DNA from: Chelydra serpentina
Taxonomy: Eukaryota; Chordata; Testudines; Chelydridae
Length of the DNA stretch: 64,000 nucleotides
NCBI GenBank assembly: GCA_037349315.1
Contig: JBAIAC010000057.1
Span: 8,153,501 to 8,217,500, forward strand
Direction: 5' to 3'
Shown here: positions 12,091-23,580 of the stretch, one piece after another
Position numbering within the stretch: the first letter of the stretch is position 1
Layout: the number at the start of each line of letters is the position of its first letter
Notes under the pieces: model-generated
Database searches by the model: none
Seen by the model: only the letters and a program-made list of their open reading frames with translations
Told to the model about the DNA's origin: nothing
Program-made: the position numbers and the translations under genes

Positions 12091-13604
12091 CTATTGTAAT
12101 AGAAATAATTGGGAGGTCATGTCAACCATAGGAGGACAGCCTGGCCAAAGTCACCCAGATCAGAGTGAGAGAAGGAAACCAGTCGGGCATCATGATTGGC
12201 ATCACTGATGGCGTGGCTGGGTCAGGGAGATGCAGTTGTTAGACTCTGTCTACAGTGGGAAACTTTCCCACCACCGGGTATCCACTGACGCAACTCCCCC
12301 GCCGGAGCACTTGTGTAGATGAAGCCCTGGTGTTTTGACCATGGCTTCATCGGGGCCAACTTGAGCAAGGCAAGAGGAGAGTGACAGGGCCAGTAAAAAA
12401 TAAATGCTGCTGATCTGTCGGCATCAAAGCTCCTTGCGGTTCAGCTCCGCAGCTTGCAGTGATCATCGGACACTTCACCCCCCACCCCTCACCATAGCCA
12501 CCACCCAAGAGACAAGGACCACGATGTAGGCCATGGAGACTAATGCAGAGACTGGAAGTCCATGGCCAAGAAGCGGTGCCACATGCAATGGGGGAGCCGA
12601 GGGGTTTAGAGAGTCGTGTGTCAGAGCCCAATCAGCAGGGATAACTAACATCCCTGATCTTTGTCAGTAGCGTTGAATGAACGTCTCAGTCTCCAGACCT
12701 CGCTTTGACCATGACTGCGGCCACTTTGGTGCGACACAATGACCAGGAGTTAGAAAAGCAGACCAACCTGATACCTAATCCATCCTCTCTCTGGGGCCCA
12801 TAGCCTGCCCTTACAGGGGATGGATTGAATTTCTAAAATGTCTCTCTCATCCCCAGCGCTGACTTCAATGGAGCCAGGACAATTTATACCAGCTAAGGAT
12901 CTGGCCCGTTATAGCTATGAAAAGCCAACTCGAAAAAAGTTTGCCACTTCCCTGGCTTGCCAGATTAAACAAGGCATTTGCCTCCCACTTCTGAGCTCCT
13001 CTGCATGGCTTTATGATTCCCGAGGGGTGTGGAAAGTCAGCCATCATTGGGTCTTATTTAACTTGGCCATTGCCTCTAAAAGAAACAAAACATATATTAA
13101 ATTAACAACGTGTGAATGAGGGTTTTTCCACCTTCAGGCTGTACATTTCCTCATAAATAACAAGCCTGTTCAAATGGATTTTTCTTTTTGTATGTGATGT
13201 TAGTAACTAGACCCATACAAAACACACAAAGACTAAAATCCCAATATGGAATATCACCAGGATGGTATCACAGACTCCCCAGGGCAATTCGTACAAAGCT
13301 ATGAATTTTCAGCACACAGCATTGTGGTTGGGAAATGACCACTCTTCATAGATGATCTGCAGGGTTTGAACCTATGACTTTCAACACCAAAGCATAAACC
13401 TCCATCGCCCGGCCTAAAGGAGCATATCCATTGACTGGCCGCAATAAACAGGCTTTTATCCTCTGGGTAGACCAGCCATTAGAGAGAGACATGACACACT
13501 TATACAGAGCGTAACGACTGCACAGGCTCCTCTGGAAAAATGCTCTCTTCTTCCCTTGGAGATCTGCATTTGTTCAATTGCACAATCATTTTAGATGGGG
13601 CTGC
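12091..13604. other. Intergenic; no gene recognised
   Basis: 12240-12340 has outer TCTACAGTGG / TGTAGATGAAGCC motifs like the small TIR elements. 12854-12908 is a CCATTGA-family fragment. The long open frame at 12838-13119 begins inside that fragment and has no protein-like signature, so I do not call it. Confidence 0.35.
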
Positions 13605-13685
13605 AGCTAGGTTATTCAAAGGCACCTAAGGGAGTTAGGTGCTGGGAGTTGGACACCTAACTCATTTAACCTCTTTGAAAATCCC
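13605..13685. repeat. Fragment of 'AGGTGCCTAA' palindromic repeat
   Basis: TTCAAAGGCACCTAAGGGAG and GACACCTAACTCATTT are inverted relatives. The family is better preserved at 43205-43345 and 59085-59265. Confidence 0.5.
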
Positions 13686-14154
13686 TGCTAATAATACAAC
13701 CTTTCCAGTGATTTATTTTCGCTCACAAGCTTTTTCCCTTTCCTTTTTTTTTTCCAGACCCAGAAAGGAGAAAAACCTTTTACATCCAAAACCCCCTTTC
13801 CTGTCTCACAGCTGCAGATGAAAGACAAAAATAATCTCCCCTCCCCCAAAACCCCCTCTCCCCACCACAGCTCTCTCATACCCTCCACCCTCACACCGGT
13901 TCTCATGCCAGGAGGGGAGGAGCCGAAAGTGACCACAGGACGTTTTGGTTTCCACCAACTTCCTCGTCCCACCAAGGTGCTGGAGCCGCCCACAGGAGAA
14001 GAAGAAGAAAAATAAAGAATGGCTTTACCCAACGGCCTGACACAACCTGCAAAAAGCAGAAGCGTCGCTTGCAAACGCCTACCTAATAGAGTGCAGATGA
14101 TCGGAACGCTCTTTCTGCAGGCTTGAAAAATAATCCATCATGACCACAGTGAGG
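13686..14154. other. Intergenic, pyrimidine-rich on + strand
   Basis: Long C/T-rich tracts at 13735-13890 produce the open frames on both strands there. They are compositional, not coding. Confidence 0.4.
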
Positions 14155-14276
14155 ACTCCCCTAATTTCGGTCCCTGATCCTTCAGTGAGCGCTGAACAGG
14201 CATTCTCCTGTATGCACACACAGCTCCATTGAACTCAATGGGACGCTCCGGGGGTCCCATGCAGATCCCAGTTGCA
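14155..14276. repeat. Palindromic CCATTGA-core element
   Basis: CTCCATTGAACTCAATGGGA is a near-perfect palindromic core (14222-14241). It is flanked by GGTCCCTGATCCTTCAGTGAG and GCAGATCCCAG. Confidence 0.6.
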
Positions 14277-16221
14277 GAATTGTGTCCTTTGTCAGTGTTG
14301 TCAGACGGCTACCGGTGTGGTGCTCTGCTCTGTTCAGTGTTGATAGCAGTCGGCTGCGTGCGTGTTCCCTCTGTGTGCTGCCCCAGCTCTGCACAGATAG
14401 TTAACACAGCAGACCCGAGAGAACCCCCAAAGACCACTGACTATGATAAGGTACGAAGGCACGTCGAAGAGAAACACAATCTCTAGCTCCCCGGATTATA
14501 AATCTACAGTTTGTTGCTAGTCCCTATGTGCTCCCTGGCAATGGACACAGCTCAGTGGCGGGACTTTCCACTGCCCCCTAGGCCGGACAAAGACAGCTCC
14601 TCGGGGGTGAATTCTTATACACAGGTACAAAGAAGTTACACATCACTCCTGACGTATTGAGGTGCAGCCCTTCTACGTAACAGGTACAACCCCTCTACGC
14701 AGTCAGGTGCCGCCTCCCACCTTGTACATGTTGGTTCGAACAAAACAACTCTATCCATCATATTACCCTTTTGCCCGTCTTTAGGATGGGTCAGCCTGTT
14801 CCTTGTTATCTGTGTGGAATGTACAAGTGTTCTGGTACCTTTTAGGTTTGTGTACTTTTGCAACATCAGCCCTTTCCTTGCCAGCTTCTGTGAGCAGGGC
14901 CCACCTCTGGCTCACAGCTTAACTTTGCTTTATGTTAGCAAAGTCTTGTCCATTACTTCAGCTCAGGCCTTAGGCCTCATACCGGGCCTTTGATACCAAG
15001 GGCCTCATTTTACTACAGTCAGTCCCCGTGTTAGCACCTTTCTCAACCCAGCCCTGATCCTGCAAATGTAATGCCGACTCCTGGGCAGGTCAACATCTAA
15101 ACGCAGGAGGCTGTCTGAAAGAGTTAGCGAAGGCTGTAGCAAGCTCGTCAACCACTGTAGGGGGCCCCAGAGCGCACACGGAGTAGATTATGCAAGCACA
15201 CCCATGCTTAGAGTAGAAGTATGTACATAAGAGTTTGTGGGATTGGGGCCCTGGTCTATCTGATTTACCAAGGTCTGCTGTACACAAAGGATGTAAGGGC
15301 TCCAAGGGAGACATGACGGTGGACAATCTGCTTTTAAATATCTGCTTTTAGCTGCATACTTCTGCCAAGGGACTTCCTTTCTTTTCTCGAACCACTCTTC
15401 AAAAATACACAGAAAACAAAGCAGAGCACTTTTGACTGTGATTAGCTCAAAGTTTCCATTTTTCTCCTCTCTCAGCTCCTTTCTCCCCCCTATCCTCCCC
15501 ATCGCAATTTCTCATAAGTGAATCAGGAAGCCAGGAACGTCTGAGTTCAAGTCAAAGTTTTGAGCCCCTGGGCTCAAATTGAGGCAAATGACTATTGAGA
15601 GAGATGATTTTCCTCACTGTAGTGTATAGGAATTGGGTCGTATCCCTTTAAACAGTTTAGGTTGTGAGCCCTCTCTGTCTTTATGTTCAGGGCCCTGCCA
15701 GAGGACAATTGTGTATAAGCAGCTAGGCCATGCATGTTGTATGTAATTAGTTAAACATAGTTATTTGGACTCCACCGTGCCCTCCATATTACATGTGTTG
15801 TGTAAACAGCACAAGTCACACCAATCACTATGCAAAAAGAGCAAAGAGGTTCAGTCTGAACTATGTTATTTTAGATTTATAAAACAACAAAGTCTCCAGG
15901 GCAGAGCACACGGCATATATCTTTTTGCAAAAAGCTGCACCAAGCTGAACATAAAATGGCCACTGGTCTCTACAAACTGACGAATCCTCACAGATTTAAA
16001 GGTGCAGTACACAAAAAACAAGATAACAGTCACATAGCTAAATGCACCCCACTGGAAATAGGCTTATTACATACAGTTTTGTCTTAAGGTGCATAGACCT
16101 CTTTCTCCTGAGTTATACTGTACATGTCACTGGTTAACCTGTCTTATATTTTTCTTTCCCAAATAAATGTTATACACCCAGTATATCTGGGGAATGAGTG
16201 CCAGTTTATGGATACAGTGTG

Positions 16222-16222
<1 letters not shown>
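14277..16222. other. Intergenic; possible unidentified repeat 14410-15050
   Basis: 14410-15050 has a non-unique, LTR-like feel (a repeated 'GGTACAACCCCTCTACG'-type phrase at 14643-14708, evenly mixed composition) but no TG...CA ends, primer-binding site or target duplication could be placed. 15620-16220 holds nothing recognised. No exon was seen. Confidence 0.25.

Positions 16223-16278
<56 letters not shown>
16223..16278 (+). repeat. (GATA)14 microsatellite
   Basis: There are fourteen uninterrupted GATA units. Confidence 0.99.
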
Positions 16279-16279
<1 letters not shown>

Positions 16280-16805
16280 AAATGGGGTCATTTGAAACCT
16301 ACAATAGAATCCTTCAAGTTTTCATTTCCTAGCATGTGAGTGTACTTCAGTTACATACAAACATCATTAACTGTTCTCATTGATTTCTTGGGTTACCTTA
16401 GAAATCATACAGCAGCCCCAAGAAAGAAAACCACGCACGCTGAAAGCACACGGAAAAAAGAATTCAATGCTAAATTCTGTGGCTGTTCAATATGGTCCCA
16501 ATCCTGATGTCATTGAAGTCAGTGGGAGTTTGACCATTAACTTCAATGGACGCAGAACCGGGCCCTGTATCTGAACGTGAATATGTGGATGTTACACTTT
16601 GTAAATGGTGTTTGAATCCTCCTGGATTTAAATAACTGCAGACACAAAATGAAAGGCTAACAAAGGCTGGCTTGCTGAGGCACAAATGCAATACAAGTTC
16701 TCATCTGAGGTAGGTAATATACAAATGTAGCTGATCTGCAGCTGCTAGACACAATTTTAATGACCTAAGATATCAGGTTCCAAACATTCCAGAAATATCA
16801 AACTT

Positions 16806-16912
16806 GGGCCCGAATCACCATGGCATTGGTGCAATTTACATCAGTGTAACCCCACTGAAATCAATGAAGTTCAAGCCGCATAAAACCCACAGTAAGTGGA
16901 ATCCAGCTCTTA
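16806..16912. repeat. Palindromic CCATTGA-core element
   Basis: GGGCCCGAATCACCATGG, TTTACATCAGTGTAACCCC and CACTGAAATCAATGAAG are modules of the family defined at 33107-33246. Confidence 0.55.
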
Positions 16913-16987
16913 ACCTATGCAGTTTCTCAGACTTCTATTGAAGGTTTCTTATATAGGCGCCCAGATTCCACAATGATAGACACAGTA

Positions 16988-17100
16988 TGGCCTTGATCCA
17001 GTAAAGTACTTAAGCACATGCTTAACTTTATGCACATGGGTAGCCTCATACATCAATGCGACTATTCATATGATTAAGTGCTTTGCTGGGTCAGGCCTAT
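16988..17100. repeat. Palindromic 'AAGCACATGCTTAA' element
   Basis: The inverted arms are CCTTGATCCAGTAAAGTACT-TAAGCACATG and ATTAAGTGCTTTGCTGGGTC. The centre CATACATCAATGCGAC is a decayed CCATTGA core. It looks like a second subfamily of the palindromic elements. Confidence 0.6.
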
Positions 17101-18446
17101 AAGAACCTGAACAGAATAAAAATCACTGCTTATAAACTATTGTGCAAAACCTGGACTGACCCTATTGGAAACAGGATCCCACTCTTAACTTCCCAATTTC
17201 TACCCAAAAAAACCATTCTTTTCTTTTGTTCCCTGGAGATATTTTTAAGACTCCCTATCTTAAGAGTTGGAGCCTGGAAGAAAGAAACAGCGCTAATTTC
17301 ACTGAAAGTCCCCACCTCCCCCCCACTTCTTTCATTTATTTCAGACATGACCTTTTGATTTCTCGGGTAGAGTGTAAATTACATGTCGCCAGCATAAAAT
17401 ATTAAATCCAATTTATATTTAATTATTGATGTTATTATGTATTCCATAGTAATGGCAGCAGGGAAAAAAAAATCCGCCCCACCATTAAATAGCTTTGTTG
17501 CATTAGCAGCTTCTTGAGGTTAGGTATCTTCCTCTGTTTCTCCTTAACTGTATGATTGATGGTTATGGGGAAGTTTGTAAATAGTCTTCCAGAAATATTT
17601 CATCTGATTATTGTACCTATAAAAGAGATCGAGGAGGGCTTTTTAAACCGCTACTAATTATTTGTTCAGATAAAGAGCAAATAGCTAGAAAAGCTACTCG
17701 CTTCTAATGCTCCTGACCAGCCCCTTTGGAGGCTGGTTGCTTTGATAACAGCTAGTTAAAGATGGGGTTATGCTAACCGTCCTGGGTTTTATTAAAAAAA
17801 AAGACAGTGGAGAACCACAGTGGTTTTTCCAGCTGAGATTTAACCAATATGTTAAACTTCACTCTGACATTGATTAATATTTTAGTAAAAACAATCTCAT
17901 TTCTACTTGATTAGAGCTAATTTTCTCCCCATAGATATTTAATGTAAATGATCTGAGGTGTACGGCGCGTCACTGCTTTGGTGCGTGGTTAGAGTTTCAT
18001 TTCATCCCATGCAATGACATGATTCATTAACATCAAAAACGCCCCAGTCTCCAGCACAGGCTCCAGTCGCAGCTAGGCATGTAGGCCAATATTTACACAC
18101 CAGGACTGGAGTCAGGAGTCCTGGAGTGGCCTGAAGATACCAAATCAAAACACCCTTGGGGCCAGATCCAAAGTCCATTGAAATCAATGCAGAGACTCCT
18201 GTTGGCCTCTGGATCAGGCCTCTAAAGAATTATTTTAAGGGAAAGTATTTCTGTTCCCAGGGAATGTTATGCAGATGCAGTGTGACTGCAACAGGGACAA
18301 TATTGACCTGCTGTAAGCAGCAACGGAGGATGTTGCATTCCCAGGCCCAGTGGCAAAGTCCTGAATGAGCATCTACCGGAATGCCCCTGCCAGCATGACC
18401 TCGCACACGGTCACTGTTCTGCGTGGGCGCGGAGGTTGGGAGCATG

Positions 18447-18623
18447 GGGGAGGGATAGCTCAGTTGTTTGAGCATTGGCCTGCTAAACCCAGGGTTGTGA
18501 GTTCAACCCTTGAGGGGGCCATTTAGGGATCTGGGGCAAAAATTGGGGATTGGTCCTACTTTGAGCAGGGGGTTGGACTAGATGACCTTCTAAGGTCCCT
18601 TCCAACCCTGAGATTCTATGATT
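18447..18623 (+). mobile_element. Turtle tRNA-derived SINE (Cry I / tortoise Pol III type)
   Basis: A tRNA-like head carries an A box (TAGCTCAGTTGTTTGAGCA, from 18456) and a B box (GAGTTCAACCC, 18499-18509). A unique middle (GGGATCTGGGGCAAAAATTG) follows, then a CR1-like tail (GGTTGGACTAGATGACCTT, AAGGTCCCTTCCAACC, ATTCTATGATT). The tail matches the CR1 3' ends in this window at 10085-10140 and 40944-41030, which fits the known borrowing of CR1 reverse transcriptase. It differs from the copy at 20011 at about 7 positions. Confidence 0.95.
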
Positions 18624-20010
18624 GTACTAAGCAACTTCTGGGGAGCGACAGGGATGAGAGGGAAAGGAACGCTCGCTCCTAACTCCCCTCCTGTGTTTCA
18701 AACCTCTCAGCTCTCCTCTCAGGCGGGCTGTGTGACTTGCCCTTCCCGGGCTGAGCTGCAGGGAAGAACGAATGGCAGAAATGAAGAGGCTGAAAGATGG
18801 TGCAAGTTAGTGTTGAATGTTGGCTAATGAAGCTGTCAGCTCTTATCTGTCTGATAAAGGGATTATTACAACCTCCTGGGGCTGGAAGGCCAGAGGCCCT
18901 CCTATCGCAGGAGATTGATAATGAGGAACACATTTGGTTCCGCCCACTTGAAATCAAAAGACTAATATTACATGTGGGATGAAAGTAACTTGTATGCTTT
19001 TTCCCCAGGCGTCCCGGGAGATCTCTTACTCTGTCCAAAACCAAAATATCCTGAGACAGATTGTTCTGTCTCCCTCAACACACTCAAATCAAGGCGAGTA
19101 CCGTCACGGACGCCAATGAGAGCGTGCCATTGGTCGGCTCGCTGTTGCAATATTCTGCAAGGGAGCAAGGCTGCTGCTTCCCAAAGAGAAAACATTCCCC
19201 TCCAGGGAATGCCTCGTCCTACACGGTGCTGGGAGTTCCCAGCAGCCCAGAACTGGATCCATAAGGCCAGATCCTCAGCTAGCACGAACCACAGTAACTC
19301 CATTGACTGCAGGTACCTTGTGCTCCCTGGGTCTGTTCAGTGGATCAGTCTGTGCTTCCTATCGAACGTGGGTACGTCTATAGCCCCATTAGCATCATAT
19401 CTGAGCAGCTCACCACCACTGATGGATGTATTTATCCTCACAACCCACATGGGAGGTAGCGCAGTGCTATTATCCCCGGTGTGCAGCTAGAGAACTGAGG
19501 TACAGATCCTCAAAATGTATTTAGACCCCTAAATGCCTGAGAGGATTTGGGCCTAAGTGACCTGCCCAAGATCACATAGAAAGAATGTGATGGCAAAGGG
19601 AATTGAACCTAGGTCTCCAAAGCCCCAGGCTAGCACTCATCCTTCCTCTCTCATCTTGTAACTCTATTATAAACTTCTTGGGATAGAGACCTTCACTTCA
19701 TGAGGTGTGTACAACAGGGCCATGACTAGGCACTACTGCTATATAAATAATAATAGTAATTAATAAAATCAGCGGAGGGTCTGGCCTGTATTGTCTTGCT
19801 CTAGGCACTTTGGATGTAGACCATAGCGAGCCTCCAGAGACTGTTAGAAGATTTCAACCAGAGTAGGACCACTTGGGCGTAGGGACTTCCAATAGGCAAG
19901 TGATCAATCAAAGGGAAATGAACTTCACGGACTCATTTAGTGCTTAAATGGCCATCTGCCCATTGGTGTCACAGCCAAAAATAAAGAGTCATTCACCTTG
20001 ATGGGGTGGG
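18624..20010. other. Intergenic with SINE and LINE relics
   Basis: 19485-19650 is a minus-strand MIR-like SINE (AGTGACCTGCCCAAGATCACA, GGGAATTGAACCTAGGTC) carrying a short inserted 'TTTAGACCCCTAAATG' piece at 19505-19555. 19655-19760 resembles the L2/L3-like tail at 28990-29105. The long frame at 18972-19490 crosses unrelated sequence and is not called. Confidence 0.5.
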
Positions 20011-20191
20011 GGGGGAGGGATAGCTCAGTTGTTTGAGCATTGGCCTGCTAAACCCAGGGTTGTGAGTTCAATCCTTGAGGGGGCCATTTAGGGATCTGGG
20101 GCAAAAATTGGGGATTGGTCCTGCTTTGAGCAGGGGGTTGGACTAGATGATCTCCTGAGGTCCCTTCCAGCCCTGATATTCTATGATTCTA
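20011..20191 (+). mobile_element. Turtle tRNA-derived SINE (Cry I / tortoise Pol III type)
   Basis: This is full length. The A box starts at 20021 and the B box GAGTTCAATCC is at 20064-20074. The CR1-like tail GGTTGGACTAGATGATCTC and the end ATTCTATGATTCTA are present. It is about 96% identical to the copy 1.5 kb upstream, in the same orientation. Confidence 0.95.
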
Positions 20192-20242
20192 ATGAAATTA
20201 GTTTGGTGGGTCTCAGCCCAGTTCCTAGTGGCCAGATGCCCA

Positions 20243-20366
20243 TAGGGTGACCAGACAGCAAGTGTGAAAAATCGGGACAGGGGGTGGAGGGTAATAGGAG
20301 CCTATATAAGAAAAAGACCCAAAAATCGGGACTGTCCCTATAAAATCAGGACATCTGGTCACCCTA
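20243..20366 (-). mobile_element. 124-bp hAT MITE (TAGGGTGACCAGA family)
   Basis: The TIR TAGGGTGACCAGA is perfect at both ends. The flanking 8-bp target duplication GATGCCCA (20235-20242 and 20367-20374) is perfect. There is no coding capacity. Other copies are at 30556-30679, 38888-39010 and 62419-62515; strand is arbitrary, set opposite to the 30556 copy. Confidence 0.95.
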
Positions 20367-21010
20367 GATGCCCATAAGGCAAAAACCTCCATTGTGGTTG
20401 GCTTGCTTAACTGCCTCCCTTTGCTGGTTTTTCTGAGCAAAGAGTTCAAGGACTCGATGGGCCATGCAGAGAGGATAACCAAGAGGTAGTTTCTCCAGGT
20501 CAGGGGCAAGGGGTATACGTGGTTATTCAAAAAGCTAGATGACACAGATCCCAGCTAAAAGTGCTCTCTCCTGAGGACTCAGCAGAGATGATGTGGTAGA
20601 GAATGGAGGCCGGATGTTACTAAAGCTACTTTTAGAAAATATACTACCTATCTCTAATGCTGATATTGTCTTTTCATTACATGTGTATATAGCATGCCTA
20701 GCACACTAGCATTCTGATCCCTCTCCATACACTGCCATAATACAAATAAATAGCAAAGAAGAAGAAGAAGGTTTCCTTGCCGATGTAGCCCTTTGGCTTA
20801 ACCACTATACCTGGGAGCTGATGTTTGCAGGCTTGGGATTGTAGATTGTAAACTCTTGGAGACTGGAACTCGGTCTCTTCAAAGTGCTACATACATCTAT
20901 TGTTCTGTCAGGACTAACAGCTCCCAAAGCGAATTCCTGGCTGGCAGAGCTCACTGGAGTTCTTTCTCTGTCTCCTCCATTAATGTAATAACTACATTAA
21001 TTCCTGCAGC
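20367..21010. other. Intergenic; no gene recognised
   Basis: 20690-20760 resembles an L2/L3-like tail (TGCCTAGCACACTAGC ... ATACAAATAAATAG). A (GAA)5-like run lies at 20755-20770. 20815-20900 looks like SINE debris. Confidence 0.4.
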
Positions 21011-21025
21011 ACGCACACACGCACG

Positions 21026-21058
<33 letters not shown>
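21011..21058 (+). repeat. (AC)n microsatellite
   Basis: Imperfect ACGCACAC units are followed by a pure (AC)14 run at 21031-21058. The reading frames across it are artefacts. Confidence 0.98.
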
Positions 21059-21061
<3 letters not shown>

Positions 21062-23384
21062 GCCAAGGTGCTCAGCTCCCTGTGCAACATAAAAAAAAAC
21101 CAACACCATTCAATGGCACATTTACAACATTACCTGTCCCACTCAAAATTCTAAATCACTCGAACAAATGGATAGAGTGTGATTCAAGAAAGAGAGGGTG
21201 GGTGGGAAAAAGTGATAATTAATACAGGTTAAGCAATTAAGTACTCAAACATCACCAAGTGGTGAAAACCTTTGGGACTGACCAGGCTAGCCATGGTATG
21301 GGGAGAAAGTGCTCCAGCCAACTTATGTCAACAAGTCAGTGCCTACAGAGCAGGGGATCCATTCTGTTTTCCTGTGGGCTTATAGTTCCTGCTAATGTGT
21401 CTGTCCTATAATTGTGAAACGTGGCCTGGTTCAGTGTCAAAAATCCTCGGGTCCAATTGCAAAAGCAGCTGCTTGATGGCGCTTGGGCTTTCAGCTGGCC
21501 CAGAACAGAACAGCACCGACCGTCATGGAACACCAACGTGCTAGTGTTCCGAAACCCAGTTGACCCAGTTAAAGCAAAAGGCAGGATTCCACAGAGCACA
21601 TGGCAAACCGTGCCTGGTCTCTCATCCTGGCAGATACACATCAATAAAGAAGAGCTGTTCAAACAAATGAGACGGCTTTAAAAAAATAAAAATAAAGATG
21701 CTGGCTGTTTGGGATGGCTGTTGTCTCACCTGTGCTAGTGACACATCAGCCCTGCTCCATCACTCACAGGTCCCTACGCAGATGTGTTAACAGCATGTTA
21801 AAATGTATATATGAATATCTGAGTTTCAGATTCCTCCGGGAGCCTGCTGTCTGTGTCTTGTCTAATCGTTGCTCCACAACAGATCATGGAAGATGTAATG
21901 ACACAGAAGCAGCAACAATAGTAAATCTGTATGTTATGGTAGTGCCCAAAGACTCCAATAGGGATCAGGCCCCGTCGAGCTGAGCACAGTACCAATCTCT
22001 GCTCTGGAGGGCTTGCAATAAGCGAGGTAAGAAGACAACCATGAAACCCAATGGAGGACTTTTAAATTAGAAGGTGACATGATGGGCAGCAGCTCCCCTA
22101 ATACTAGCCCAAAGTGATGGGGGGAAACGTTTGAAGTTAAGGTTAAGTGTCAGTATTAGTGTCCAGTCAATGGTTATGCTTGTAGATAATTTGTGTCTAA
22201 GGACACTGGGCCGGAGTCTCAGCTGTGCCCGAGATCCACTGAGCACAGCCTTGTGGGACAGCCTCAAAGGAGCCAGTTGCCACAAACTGACCCCGAGTCT
22301 GGGCATGTCCCAGCCCTGTTTGTGATCTGCCCTCCAGAACAGCACAAGGGGGGTCAGATTGCATAAGAGAATCTTCCCCACTAGACCAGATCCTGCTGTT
22401 GGTTATCCTTCGAACCCCACTGGCTTCCATGGGATTACACATGTGTCAGGGCTTGATCCTTCACCACTGATGGCAGTGGGAGTTTATCCATTGATGACAA
22501 TGGGAGCAGGATCGAGGCCTAACGGACGGCAGAATCTCACCCACCCTGGCCCAGGTTGAGACCCAACCCCCCTTGCTTCTGCTGAGTAGCACCTTGCTCC
22601 ATGGGCCTGTTTGCAGAGCAAGGTTCTAAGGATGCCACAGTCTGCCCCTCTGTGTTTTAATCAAGAGGCAATTTTCCTTTCCTCCTCATTAAGCATAATT
22701 GTGAGATATTTTGGCACCTTGACAACACTGAGGAGCAGAAACAGCTTTTGTTTTTGACTTGAATTTTCCACATCAGGCCAGGCAGGCTGAGACTGAGGCT
22801 GGATCAGCATCCCTCTGGCTATGAGAGAGTCTCCCGCTAGTGCACTTTCGCAGGCGTGGAATTCGGGACGGATTACTGCTCCGTGTTAGTTCAGTTCGTA
22901 CAGGCAGTTAGGAAAGAGGAGACTTCAATTTGCAATGTGTGCGCTCCGGCTGGAAATCAACACTGTTGACTTTCGCGCGAAGGTGGTGAAAATAAAGCAC
23001 AGTGCTGGCTTATTTAAAGTGAAGACATGATTATAGGAAGCCATCACCTGGGCTATATTACAACAGCTGGAACTAATTAAACTTTGATTTCCTCCCACGC
23101 TATCATCGCTGGAAATGTCTTCTGGAACCAAAAGTATTTCGGGCAGCAAGAGAACGTCAACAAGCAGACAGGGCTCAGGTGCCAAGGATTTTGTTTTGCT
23201 GATTTAACAGCCCTCTGAAAATATATAGCTGGGCCATTTATGTGCAGGCGATAACAACATGCCTGCTGCCCATATGTCTGGGTTTCATTTCTGGAGGTGT
23301 TGTCTCCAGGTATCAGCTGGTTGCTTCTTGAAGCACAACCTTCATGGAGATGGTGCTTTTTGAAAAAAAAAAGACATCAAGATC
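21059..23384. other. Intergenic; candidate conserved islands 22660-23240
   Basis: 22375-22520 is a CCATTGA-family copy (GATCCTTCACCACTGATGG, TCCATTGATGACAATGGGAG). 22660-22760 and 22920-23240 are repeat-free, moderately AT-rich and contain compact motif clusters (GAACTAATTAAACTTTGATT; TTAAGCATAATTGTGAG), so they are regulatory-looking. No exon was seen. Confidence 0.4.
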
Positions 23385-23580
23385 ATACCTAGCTCCCCAG
23401 ACTGGGAATCAGGAGACCTGGGTTCTCTTCTCAGGTCATCCATTGGCTTGTTGGCAAGTCATTTCAACCCTCTTTGCCTCAGTTTCCCCCATCTGTATAG
23501 CGGGAATCATGCTGTTATCCACCTCGGTGCCATGCTTTAAGATTTCCAGATGGAAAGCCTTATCAACAAGCTAAGAATTC
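23385..23580 (+). mobile_element. CORE-SINE / MIR-like element
   Basis: The order of blocks is CAGACTGGGAATCAGGAGAC, CTGGGTTCTCTTCTCAGGTC (decayed B box), TTGGCAAGTCATTTCAACC, TTTGCCTCAGTTTCCCCCAT and CTGTATAGCGGGAAT. Confidence 0.8.

Larger units (their letters stand above)
16279..18446. other. Intergenic with palindromic repeats and an AT-rich island
   Basis: CCATTGA-family fragments lie at 16497-16566 and 18160-18225; two better copies are listed separately. 17360-18000 is AT-rich and repeat-free with TCF-like CTTTGATAACA-type and TAATTA/ATTAAT words, so it is a candidate conserved noncoding element. No exon was seen. Confidence 0.4.

Noticed and set aside
14410..15050. Possible LTR of an endogenous retrovirus
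   Set aside because: No paired LTR, no TG...CA boundaries, no primer-binding site and no target duplication could be identified.
16223..16278. Short direct repeats considered as a CRISPR-like array
   Set aside because: A plain tetranucleotide microsatellite with no spacers, in vertebrate DNA.
18456..18530. Possible true tRNA gene (A and B boxes)
   Set aside because: No cloverleaf with a paired acceptor stem, and it continues into the SINE body and CR1-like tail; the same applies at 20021.
18972..19490. 172-codon open frame
   Set aside because: It crosses unrelated sequence including a palindromic repeat fragment; an almost equally long frame exists on the opposite strand.
21011..21100. Open frame of alternating threonine-histidine
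   Set aside because: Translation of the (AC)n microsatellite.
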